Assembly (NCBI GenBank): GCA_964350605.1
Contig: CAYGKP010000003.1
Span: forward strand, 1 to 37,681
Reading direction: 5' to 3'
DNA from: CAYGKP01 sp964350605
GTDB taxonomy: Bacteria; Bacteroidota; Bacteroidia; Cytophagales; JAAEPT01
Length of the DNA: 37,681 bases
Made by a program: the position numbers and the translations under genes. Shown here one piece after another: positions 22,390 to 29,714 of the stretch (position 1 is its first letter; every line of letters starts with the position of its first letter). The notes under the pieces were generated by a model. It was not told the origin of the DNA. It saw only the letters and a program-made list of their open reading frames with translations, and searched no databases.

Positions 22390-25284
22390 ATGAGGGCTTC
22401 CGTTCTTCGGTACGGGTTGTTGATTGGGGCATTTTTTGTCCTAAGTACCTCGGTGTGGGCGCAGCGTGAACGCGAGCAGATTCGCGAGTTAACCCGGCGG
22501 GGCGACAGCTATACAAACACCGCTGATTACTTTCTGGCTGCCGAGGCCTACGCCGAGGCATTGGCGTTGGATGAGAGCAACAGCAACCTGCGTTGGAAGC
22601 TTGCCAACACCTACTACGCCTATTCAGATTACGAAAGTGCTAAGGTCGAATTTCGAAAACTATTCGAACAAGACGAGGCTGATTTTCCCCTAGCCCGATT
22701 CTATTATGCGGTGCTTTTGATGTTCGATGGACGCTATCAAGAGTCGCTTGAGCAATTCGTAATACTAAAGGAGATCTACAAGCCCACTGGTTCTACCGAT
22801 CACATACCTGACCTGATTCGGTTGTATACCGAAAACGTGCAGTTCGCGATTGAGGAAAGCAAAAAGCCACTTCGGCAGATCGAATACAGCCTGTTGCCCA
22901 CACCCGTAAACAGCGAGTTCTCGGACTTTGGGGCGGTGTTCTGGGAGCATGACAGCTCCATTGTCATCACCAGTGCCAGAAAGGAGAATGAAGGCGACCG
23001 GACCTATGGCCGATTGGGTGGCGGCTTTACCGACAACCTGCGGTTTCGTAAAACCGAATCCGGCTGGGAAGAAGTGCCGCCAGGTGATCAAAAATTTGAA
23101 AAGCTGAACACAAAATACAATGATGGGGCGGGGGTGTTCAATGCCGCGAAAGACAAGTACTACTTCACCATCTGTGACGAGGAGAACAAGCAGACCGGTG
23201 ACCTGAATTGTGCCATCTACGTCTCACGACTAGAAGGCGGCGAGTGGAGCAAAGCGGAAAAACTGAACAAAAACATCAACTCGCCGGGCGATTGGAATGC
23301 GCAGCCCTCGCTGAACTTTGCAGGTGACACAATGTACTTTGTTTCAAAGCGCGAAGGCGGATACGGTTTCCACGACATTTATTACAGCGTCAATGGTGGG
23401 GGCGAAAACTGGGGCAAGCCCGTCAACCTGGGCGAGAACGTCAATACTGCCTACTACGACTTAAGCCCCTGCTACTACGCCAAGGAAGGCATCTTGTTGT
23501 TCTCCTCTTCGGGTCGACAAGGCTTTGGGGGCATGGACATTTTCATGGCTCGCGGGAAGAACTTCGAGGAAGTGACCAACATTGGCCTGCCTTTCAACTC
23601 TTCGATGGATGACTTCTACTTCGTGCTCGGTGAGAAGCGGGGTTATCTGACTTCCAACCGCGCGGGTGGGATTGGCAATGATGACATCTACGTCTTCAAC
23701 ATCGAAAGCAAAGAGAGCCTCATTGCCTTGATCGACAAGGACTCGCTGGGCACCGAAGAGCTCATCAGCCTACGGGGACGTCTGTTGGATGATGACGGAA
23801 CACCAGCCGAAGACCTTGTTGTACTGCTTCGCGATGCGGAAACTGGCGAGTTGATCGCCCGAACGACCTCGGATCCCCTTGGAGAATACCAATTTGATTC
23901 CTTGCCACCGACGCGCAGTTACGAAGTGCTTCTGCAGGACGGGACGGTCATCACCGAACCGAACGAAATCACCGCCGAGCCGATTGAGATTTTCTTGACC
24001 AACCCCAACAAGATTCGAGAGGCGGGCATCGACCCCGAACTTCTTGACCCGAAGGATCCGCGCCCCAAGGACCCGGTGGGCAAAGATCCAGTTGTCAAGG
24101 ACCCCGTTGCAAAAGACCCAACGGTGGCTACCAACACCAGCCCAAAGAATCAAGGGCGGGGGCGCATCCTGTTCGAGCACATCTATTTCGATTTCGATAA
24201 GGATGTTCTGCGTCCTGAAGCGAAAAAGATTCTGGATGCAGTGGGAAGCTACTTACGCGACCACCCCGAGGTGACACTGGAAATCCAAGCAAACACCGAC
24301 AGTTACGGCTCGAACGAATACAACGTCGGGCTGGCCCAGCGCCGAGGTTCGGCGGCTCAAAAGTACCTGCGAAAGGCAGGTCTCTCGACCGATCGGATGC
24401 GCGTGGTACCCCAAGGCGAGGTCAAGCCGATCGCCACCAACCAGAACCCCATCGGTCGTCAGTTGAATCGCCGGGTTGAGTTTTATGTGTTAGGCGCAGG
24501 ACGGACACACGAGCCCGAAGCAATGATTTATGTGGTCGAGCCCAACTCGAACCTCAACCAGATTGCGGGACGTTTCAACATGAGTGTTGAAGAGTTGCGC
24601 CGCTTGAACGATCTACCAAGTGCCGAGGTAGTTGCCTACCAACCCTTGCGTGTGCGCCGGACGGGTGATGCGGACATCATCTCGCCCGTCACCCTGCAAT
24701 ACGTTGGGGGTACACGCAAATCGGGCAACAATCCAACGGTTCAGAGTGGCGGCCCGGATCCCATGGCGATGTTTGCGCCACGTTCGCTGTCGGCCATCGA
24801 CGGGCAGGTGTTCTTTGATGATCCTTACAACCAGAACGTCAAGTACAAAGAGAAGGACGGGACTGGTTACACGACCGTATTGCCCCGCAATACTTTGTAT
24901 TCGATCGCCAAGATTCACGGCACGACCCCAGAGGAGCTCCGCAAGTTGAATAACTTGAAGAATGACCGAATCTACTTTGGCCAGCGCCTTCGGGTGCGAA
25001 AGGATGTGGCCGCAGTGCCCAGCGGCTATGATAACAGTGATGACATTCCGAACGTGGGCATCACCATCTCCGAACAATACGGCCAGATTGTCCAGATCGG
25101 TACTACCACGCGCTATGTGGTCAAGGGCGGCGACACGTTCTACTCCATTGCCAAGCGCTTTAAGATGGACTTTGAGCAGCTGCGCCTGCTCAATCACCTA
25201 CCGAACTACCAACTGCGAATCGGCATGGTTTTGAAGGTTAACCTGCCGGAGGGTGGCGTGGAGGAGGACCCCGCCGAGGACTAG
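22390..25284 (+). CDS. PorE-like envelope protein: TPR, beta-propeller, regulatory-like domain, OmpA and three LysM
   Basis: 964 aa, exported (signal ending SVWAQ at 25; no lipobox). Order: TPR-like helices (about 30-147), PD40/WD40-like propeller (about 170-437, blades such as DTMYFVSKREGGYGFHDIYY), carboxypeptidase-regulatory-like sandwich (about 455-533), a KDP-repeat linker (551-578), OmpA C-terminal peptidoglycan domain (about 590-707; IYFDFDKDVLRPEA, ANTDSYGSNEYN, GRQLNRRVEF with the Asp and Arg that grip diaminopimelate), then LysM at about 712-757, 825-872 and 907-953 (VVKGGDTFYSIAKRFKMD). The first four domains follow P. gingivalis PorE, which anchors the T9SS to peptidoglycan; the LysM trio is extra. 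T9SS cargo is encoded 8 kb away. Without a lipobox it may be a relative and not the orthologue. Confidence 0.88.
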   Translation: MRASVLRYGLLIGAFFVLSTSVWAQREREQIRELTRRGDSYTNTADYFLAAEAYAEALALDESNSNLRWKLANTYYAYSDYESAKVEFRKLFEQDEADFPLARFYYAVLLMFDGRYQESLEQFVILKEIYKPTGSTDHIPDLIRLYTENVQFAIEESKKPLRQIEYSLLPTPVNSEFSDFGAVFWEHDSSIVITSARKENEGDRTYGRLGGGFTDNLRFRKTESGWEEVPPGDQKFEKLNTKYNDGAGVFNAAKDKYYFTICDEENKQTGDLNCAIYVSRLEGGEWSKAEKLNKNINSPGDWNAQPSLNFAGDTMYFVSKREGGYGFHDIYYSVNGGGENWGKPVNLGENVNTAYYDLSPCYYAKEGILLFSSSGRQGFGGMDIFMARGKNFEEVTNIGLPFNSSMDDFYFVLGEKRGYLTSNRAGGIGNDDIYVFNIESKESLIALIDKDSLGTEELISLRGRLLDDDGTPAEDLVVLLRDAETGELIARTTSDPLGEYQFDSLPPTRSYEVLLQDGTVITEPNEITAEPIEIFLTNPNKIREAGIDPELLDPKDPRPKDPVGKDPVVKDPVAKDPTVATNTSPKNQGRGRILFEHIYFDFDKDVLRPEAKKILDAVGSYLRDHPEVTLEIQANTDSYGSNEYNVGLAQRRGSAAQKYLRKAGLSTDRMRVVPQGEVKPIATNQNPIGRQLNRRVEFYVLGAGRTHEPEAMIYVVEPNSNLNQIAGRFNMSVEELRRLNDLPSAEVVAYQPLRVRRTGDADIISPVTLQYVGGTRKSGNNPTVQSGGPDPMAMFAPRSLSAIDGQVFFDDPYNQNVKYKEKDGTGYTTVLPRNTLYSIAKIHGTTPEELRKLNNLKNDRIYFGQRLRVRKDVAAVPSGYDNSDDIPNVGITISEQYGQIVQIGTTTRYVVKGGDTFYSIAKRFKMDFEQLRLLNHLPNYQLRIGMVLKVNLPEGGVEEDPAED

Positions 25285-25492
25285 CGCGGAACGGTAACGT
25301 TGCCCCATCTTTCTTGATCGATTGGTAAACTTCCGATGACCGGAGGTTGATCCAAAGGCCCCTCCTTTGGGAAACCACGGGAAAGTCCTTGGAGCTACCT
25401 ACGCATCCATCCCCTTCGCCCGGTTTCGGGCCGCAGAAACCCTCAAGACCTGAGGGCGGAACACTCACCACCCCCGTACCACAACACACTAC
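25285..25492. other. Gap between the PorE-like and LpxH-like genes
   Basis: No gene is supported in this part of the 271-nt gap. It holds a perfect 7-bp inverted repeat CCAAAGG-CCCCT-CCTTTGG (25352-25370) and a small CCTCA / TGAGG hairpin (25441-25455). Confidence 0.4.
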
Positions 25493-25532
25493 AATGCACC
25501 CTTCACCGATTCGGTGAGGGGTGTTCTGCATT
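25493..25532 (+). other. Long hairpin upstream of the LpxH-like gene
   Basis: Outer arms AATGCA / TGCATT enclose an 11-bp stem CACCCTTCACC / GGTGAGGGGTG (one G-T pair) with loop GATTC. It ends 23 nt before ATG 25556. With only a short T-rich flank it may be a terminator of upstream transcription or a leader structure. Confidence 0.5.
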
Positions 25533-25555
25533 ACGGACCTTTCCAATCCCCAGCC

Positions 25556-26416
25556 ATGACACCCAAATCACTACCCAAACGCCCGCTCGACCTTCTGGTG
25601 CTCTCCGACATCCACCTGGGGACTTACGGGTGCCGCGCTAAAGAACTCTTGCGTTACCTAAAGAGTGTCGATCCCGAACAGGTCGTGCTCAACGGCGACA
25701 TCATCGACATGTGGCAGTTCCGCAAGCGGTATTTTCCCAAGAGCCACATGAAGGTGGTCAAACACTTTATGGGCTGGCTTTCGAAGGGTAAGACCGTGCA
25801 TTACGTGACGGGCAACCACGACGAGATGCTTCGCAAGTTTGAAGGGTTTCAGATGGGCAGTTTGAAGATCGTCAACAAGCTGGTCCTGGAACTCGATGGC
25901 AAGAAAGCCTGGGTATTTCACGGAGACGTATTTGATGTGACAATGAAACACGCCAAGTGGCTTACCAAGCTCGGGGCAATCAGCTACGACTTATTGATCC
26001 TCCTGAATGGGGGCATTAATGCGGTGGCCAAAGCCATGGGTCGAGAGCGGGTCTCACTCTCCAAAAAGATCAAGAACTCGGTGAAGAGCGCAGTCAAGTA
26101 CATTAACAACTTCGAGGAGGCCGCGGCGAACGTGGCCATTGCAAAGGGCTATGATTACATCGTCTGTGGCCACATCCACCAACCCGCCCATCGCACCATC
26201 GAGGGGAAGGAGGGCTCGGTGGTCTATCTCAATTCGGGCGACTGGATCGAGAACCTGACCGCCTTGGAGTATGCGGGCGGAACTTGGCGCGTTTACGAGC
26301 ATGAACGCGACATGCGCGTACCATTCGAGAGTGTACTTTCCGACGAAGAGCCTCTAAAATCGTCTAAAGAGCTATTTGGGGATCTGGTGCAACAGTTTGC
26401 TATGGCCAGTCGTTAA
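25556..26416 (+). CDS. Calcineurin-like metallophosphoesterase, LpxH/UDP-diacylglucosamine diphosphatase type
   Basis: 286 aa from ATG 25556 (a GTG 42 nt upstream lies inside the hairpin and adds no family sequence). The two-metal phosphoesterase motifs appear in order: LSDIHLGTYG, NGDIIDMWQF, TGNHDE, FHGDVFD and CGHIHQPAH. The spacing and the helical insert after the HGD motif (about 135-190) match the LpxH-like branch, which hydrolyses UDP-2,3-diacylglucosamine in lipid A synthesis at the inner membrane. Many Bacteroidota carry more than one such protein, so it could act on another pyrophosphate or phosphodiester. It is soluble, with no signal peptide. Confidence 0.85.
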   Translation: MTPKSLPKRPLDLLVLSDIHLGTYGCRAKELLRYLKSVDPEQVVLNGDIIDMWQFRKRYFPKSHMKVVKHFMGWLSKGKTVHYVTGNHDEMLRKFEGFQMGSLKIVNKLVLELDGKKAWVFHGDVFDVTMKHAKWLTKLGAISYDLLILLNGGINAVAKAMGRERVSLSKKIKNSVKSAVKYINNFEEAAANVAIAKGYDYIVCGHIHQPAHRTIEGKEGSVVYLNSGDWIENLTALEYAGGTWRVYEHERDMRVPFESVLSDEEPLKSSKELFGDLVQQFAMASR

Positions 26417-26442
26417 GCAAAAAGCAGATGAGTAGGATTGCT

Positions 26443-26450
26443 TATCTTTG
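26443..26450 (+). promoter_or_regulatory. TAnnTTTG -7 box of the 40-aa lipoprotein gene
   Basis: TATCTTTG is a perfect match to the -7 consensus. It ends 28 nt before ATG 26479 and predicts a leader of about 20 nt. No good -33 element is seen. Confidence 0.5.
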
Positions 26451-26478
26451 AAGTCTGCTACTAGAACTGCTAATAACC

Positions 26479-26601
26479 ATGAAGCTGCGCGTTGTCTTTT
26501 CCTTCCTCTTGTTGTCTCTGATCATCCTGTCGTCCTGCGGCGGAAAAATCCAACAACAAACCTGGGAGCCTCATCATAACAAAAAGCCCCGCACCCGCTA
26601 A
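26479..26601 (+). CDS. Very small lipoprotein (40 aa)
   Basis: A 41-codon frame begins MKLRVVFSFLLLSLIILSSC: basic start, hydrophobic core and a good lipobox LSSC with Cys20, then GGKIQQQTWEPHHNKKPRTR. The mature peptide is only 21 residues, His/Lys/Arg-rich at its end, with no acidic sorting signal right after the Cys (CGGK). It has its own TATCTTTG box upstream and is convergent with the Nudix gene 13 nt away. Short lipoproteins with basic tails exist in Bacteroidota but I cannot name a family; it could be surface-displayed or act in envelope stabilisation. Confidence 0.7.
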   Translation: MKLRVVFSFLLLSLIILSSCGGKIQQQTWEPHHNKKPRTR

Positions 26602-26614
26602 TCTGGGTGTTTCC

Positions 26615-27184
26615 TCAGGGGTGTCGCAGGTGGTGGGCTGCAGTCAACAGGCCAGCCACGCTGATTGCGTCGGTGATCTGCCCTCCCAACACCAATTCGA
26701 CAGCTGCTGGAAGCGGCAGCCGGAGTAGTTGTAGTTTCTCGGTGTCCTCTGGGTCAGCGCGGCCCTGGGTCAACCCCTCGGCGAGGTAGATATGGCCCTT
26801 CTCATCGGTCGTTGAATTCGAGAGGTGAAGGCTTAGAATTTTTGTCCATTTCTGGGCACTCAGACCCGTTTCCTCCAGCAATTCGCGCTTGGCGCTCTCC
26901 AACGGATCGATGCCCATCGGGCCACCGCCTTCCGGTAATTCCCATGAGTAGGCCTTGAGTGGGTAGCGCCATTGACCAATGAGGTAGGTGTAGCCCTCTG
27001 AGTCGATGGGCACGATGCCCAAAGCGATGTTCTGGAATTCGACTACACCATAAATGCCCTCGGTGCCGCCGGGTGTTAGGACTTCGTCTTCGCGTACGTG
27101 AATCCAGGGGTTGGCATAGACTGCTCGGCTCGAGCGAGTTTGCCAGGGGTTTCCTTCTAAGGGGAGAATTACCGAGTGGCTCAT
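26615..27184 (-). CDS. Nudix hydrolase, ADP-ribose pyrophosphatase-like
   Basis: 189 aa, cytoplasmic. It has the pattern of sugar-nucleotide Nudix enzymes: IGQWRYPLKAYSWELPEGGG, then DPLESAKRELLEETGL containing the REL.EE.GL metal-binding core. The first Glu of the Nudix box (GX5E) is replaced by Ile (PMGIDPLES), while the REL and EE residues that bind Mg are intact. The region VEFQNIALGIVPID fits the dimer-forming N-terminal strand of this subgroup. Likely substrates are ADP-ribose or related nucleoside diphosphates. It is divergent from rnhB with only 35 nt between start codons. Confidence 0.9.
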   Translation of the reverse strand: MSHSVILPLEGNPWQTRSSRAVYANPWIHVREDEVLTPGGTEGIYGVVEFQNIALGIVPIDSEGYTYLIGQWRYPLKAYSWELPEGGGPMGIDPLESAKRELLEETGLSAQKWTKILSLHLSNSTTDEKGHIYLAEGLTQGRADPEDTEKLQLLRLPLPAAVELVLGGQITDAISVAGLLTAAHHLRHP

Positions 27185-27219
27185 ATGGGGAAGCTAGTGG
27201 CTTTTTCGTTTCTTCCCAC

Positions 27220-27870
27220 ATGAGCGGGGGGGTAGGCTGGCGCTATGCGCCGAGTGGGCAAGAAGCCGGCGTCGACGAAGTAGGTCGAGGTTGTTTGGCA
27301 GGGCCTGTTGTGGCCGCCGCGGTGATCTTGCCGATGAACCCTTGCCTCCCGGGACTGGCCGATTCAAAACAACTGTCCGAAGCTCGCCGGGAGGTACTCG
27401 CCCAACAGATCCGTGAATGTGCCCAGGCCTGGGCCGTAGCCGCCATTCCACCCCAACAGATCGACCGGGTGAACATCCTACAAGCCACGTTCGAGGCGAT
27501 GCACGGCGCGATTGATCAATTGCAGGTCCGCCCCGACCTGCTTTTGGTCGATGGCAATCGATTCCGCCCCTACCCAACCATTCCTCACCAATGCATCGTG
27601 AAGGGCGATAGTAAGTTCGCCGCCATTGCCGCGGCTTCGATCTTGGCAAAGACCACCCGCGATGCGCTGATGAAAGAACTACACGAAACGTGGCCGGTTT
27701 ACAACTGGGCCAGAAACGTCGGCTACCCGACCGTGGAACACCGAACGGCCATCGCTCGGCACGGTGCCTGCGAACATCACCGCCAGTCGTTTCGACTCCT
27801 TGCCGAATCAACCGATCCAACCCATGAAACAACTCCCCCTACACGCCCTTCACGAAGCACACGGGGCTAA
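27220..27870 (+). CDS. rnhB: Ribonuclease HII
   Basis: 216 aa from ATG 27220 (the family N-terminus begins close to GVDEVGRG; upstream codons overlap the divergent gene). RNase HII removes RNA from RNA-DNA hybrids, including single misinserted ribonucleotides. Motifs: AGVDEVGRGCLAGPVVAAAV with D19/E20, LADSKQLS, LLLVDGNRF with D111, KGDSKFAAIAAASILAKTTRD with the last acidic residue D148, and YPTVEHRTAIARHG. The last 25 residues after the QSFRLL end are low complexity (DPTHETTPPTRP) and arise because the gene overlaps gcvT by 47 nt in a different frame. Translational coupling with gcvT is likely. Confidence 0.95.
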   Translation: MSGGVGWRYAPSGQEAGVDEVGRGCLAGPVVAAAVILPMNPCLPGLADSKQLSEARREVLAQQIRECAQAWAVAAIPPQQIDRVNILQATFEAMHGAIDQLQVRPDLLLVDGNRFRPYPTIPHQCIVKGDSKFAAIAAASILAKTTRDALMKELHETWPVYNWARNVGYPTVEHRTAIARHGACEHHRQSFRLLAESTDPTHETTPPTRPSRSTRG

Positions 27871-28897
27871 GTTTGTGCCCTTCGCGGGGTACGAAATGCC
27901 GGTTCGCTATCGCTCGGAGATTCAAGAACACCTGGCCGTTCGCGAACACGTGGGTCTTTTCGACGTGTCTCACATGGGCCAGTTCTTAGTCGAGGGTCCG
28001 GGGGCCTTGCCTTTGCTGTCCCAAGTCTTCGCGGGGGCGGTGCGTTTTTTGAAGCCGGGCCAGTCCCGCTACGGGGTGATGTGCAACGAGCAGGGGGGCG
28101 TGATTGACGAGTTGATTCTCTCGTGTCTGGCCCCTGAAGAGTATTTGCTGGTGGTAAACGCCGCCCGCCGCGTGGTGGATTGGGAGTGGATTTCAGATCA
28201 CAACACGTTTGATGCGCGCCTAACCGATTTGAGCGAAGAGCTAGCTCTATTGGCGGTACAGGGTCCTCGATCATTTGAAGTGCTTGATCAGGTGTTCAAC
28301 GGGTTTCTCTCGCCGAGCGTCCCGACTTTTTCGATCCAGTCGACCAAATGGCAGGGGACCTCGCTGTGGGTGTCTGTCACGGGTTATACCGGCGAGCCGG
28401 GCGTGGAGTTGCTCGTTCCAACTTCGATTGCGATGCCACTGGCCGAGGCAATTTTGGCTGCAGGCAAGCCCTATGATATGGGACTCTGTGGACTTGCTGC
28501 GCGCGATACGCTGCGTTTGGAGCGGGGCTACTGTCTGTATGGACAGGACCTTAGCGAAGAAACTACGCCGTTGGAGGCAGGGCTCAATTGGACAGTGGAT
28601 TTAAGCAAGTCCTTCATTGGTCAGCAAGTGCTGCAAGCCCAAAAGGACGAAGGACTGACTACCCGGTTGCGGGGCCTTCGCCTGCTGGAGCGGGGCATTC
28701 CTCGACCCGGTTGGGAGATTCGAACCGAGGCGGGCGAAGTGATCGGAACGCTGACCTCCGGTGGGTTTGGGGTCAGCCTTGGGTTCGGCATCGGCATGGG
28801 GTATTTGCCCACTGAGTGGGCCAAAGAAGGCACCGAGCTGGTCGTCGGCCACGGCGAGCGAGCGTTTGCGGCGCAAGTCGTACGGCCCCCGTTCTAA
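27824..28897 (+). CDS. gcvT: Glycine cleavage system T protein (aminomethyltransferase)
   Basis: 357 aa from ATG 27824, inside the end of rnhB. It transfers the methylene group from the aminomethyl-lipoyl H protein to tetrahydrofolate, releasing ammonia. Motifs include KFVPFAGYEMPVRYRSEIQE, VGLFDVSHMGQFLVEGPGA, AVQGPRSFEVLDQV, VSVTGYTGEPGVELLVP, GLAARDTLRLERGYCLYGQD (folate-side Asp and Arg region) and the C-terminal barrel starting near SFIGQQVLQAQ. Length matches the usual 360-370 aa. The rest of the glycine cleavage system (gcvH, gcvP) is not in the window. comB follows 23 nt later but has its own promoter box. Confidence 0.97.
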   Translation: MKQLPLHALHEAHGAKFVPFAGYEMPVRYRSEIQEHLAVREHVGLFDVSHMGQFLVEGPGALPLLSQVFAGAVRFLKPGQSRYGVMCNEQGGVIDELILSCLAPEEYLLVVNAARRVVDWEWISDHNTFDARLTDLSEELALLAVQGPRSFEVLDQVFNGFLSPSVPTFSIQSTKWQGTSLWVSVTGYTGEPGVELLVPTSIAMPLAEAILAAGKPYDMGLCGLAARDTLRLERGYCLYGQDLSEETTPLEAGLNWTVDLSKSFIGQQVLQAQKDEGLTTRLRGLRLLERGIPRPGWEIRTEAGEVIGTLTSGGFGVSLGFGIGMGYLPTEWAKEGTELVVGHGERAFAAQVVRPPF

Positions 28898-28908
28898 CGG
28901 CGATTCCG

Positions 28909-28916
28909 TAAGTTTG
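28909..28916 (+). promoter_or_regulatory. TAnnTTTG -7 box abutting comB
   Basis: TAAGTTTG is a perfect consensus match that ends 4 nt before ATG 28921, so the comB message should start at or near its initiation codon. No -33 TTTG is seen at normal spacing. Confidence 0.5.
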
Positions 28917-28920
28917 TACG

Positions 28921-29691
28921 ATGCGTAGTGTTGATGTGTGTTTGACGCCCGAATTGCTGCACCTCTATGGGGTCAGCGGGAAGACTGTGGTGGTCATCGA
29001 CATCCTTCGGGCCACCTCTTGCATGGTAACTGCCATGGCTCACGGCGTGAAGGAAATCATTCCGGTCATCGGCGTGGACGAATGCCGCAAGTTGCAGCAG
29101 AGTGGCTGTATCGGGGCAGGCGAGCGCGACGGCAAACGTCTGGACGGTTTTGAAATCGGTAACTCCCCTTTTAGCTACATGGAGGCCGAGGTCAAGGAAC
29201 GGACTGTGGCCATGACGACTACAAACGGAACCTTGGCCATTCGCCGCTCGCGCGATGCAGAGCGCATCTTGATCGGCAGCTTTTTGAACATTTCCGCGGT
29301 GGTGGAAGTCCTCAAGGCCCAGGAACACGACGTACTTCTCCTCTGCGCAGGGTGGAAGGGCAAAGCCAACTTGGAGGACACACTGTTCGCTGGGGCAGTG
29401 GTCGATCTGTTGAAAGGCGACTTCAATATTGAGCATGACAGTGCTCTAATGGCCCACGTCCTCTACGAACAGACCAAGGACGACATGATGGGCTTCCTCC
29501 AGCAATCCTCGCACGTACGTCGATTGGGTCGTTTGGATATCCAGAAGGACATCGACTTTTGCTTGCAACGCGATGTGTATGCTGAAGTGCCGGTCCTAGA
29601 CGGCGAAGTGATCGTCAAGCTCGATGTGAACGCGGCAAACGCCACGACCCAGGCGGGGACCAAGACGCGCAGCCTACGGCCCAGCGCGTAA
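28921..29691 (+). CDS. comB: ComB-like 2-phosphosulfolactate phosphatase
   Basis: 256 aa, cytoplasmic. ComB hydrolyses 2-phosphosulfolactate to sulfolactate, a step known from coenzyme M synthesis in methanogens. The family motifs are VVVIDILRATS (about 23-33), GERDGKRLDGFEIGNSP (about 67-83), MTTTNGT, and LLCAGWKGKANLEDTLFAGAV with the conserved Cys. Bacteroidota are not known to make coenzyme M, so the real substrate or pathway is open; sulfolactate or another sulfonate, possibly tied to sulfonolipid or sulfonate handling, is inference. It is convergent with ilvE (23 nt, no terminator seen). Confidence 0.9.
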   Translation: MRSVDVCLTPELLHLYGVSGKTVVVIDILRATSCMVTAMAHGVKEIIPVIGVDECRKLQQSGCIGAGERDGKRLDGFEIGNSPFSYMEAEVKERTVAMTTTNGTLAIRRSRDAERILIGSFLNISAVVEVLKAQEHDVLLLCAGWKGKANLEDTLFAGAVVDLLKGDFNIEHDSALMAHVLYEQTKDDMMGFLQQSSHVRRLGRLDIQKDIDFCLQRDVYAEVPVLDGEVIVKLDVNAANATTQAGTKTRSLRPSA

Positions 29692-29714
29692 ACAAGCACC
29701 CATCCCTTTCCTTC

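Noticed and set aside
24043..24123. KDP(V) tandem repeat in the PorE-like gene considered as a DNA repeat array
   Set aside because: The codons vary between units, so it is a protein linker repeat and not a nucleotide satellite or CRISPR.
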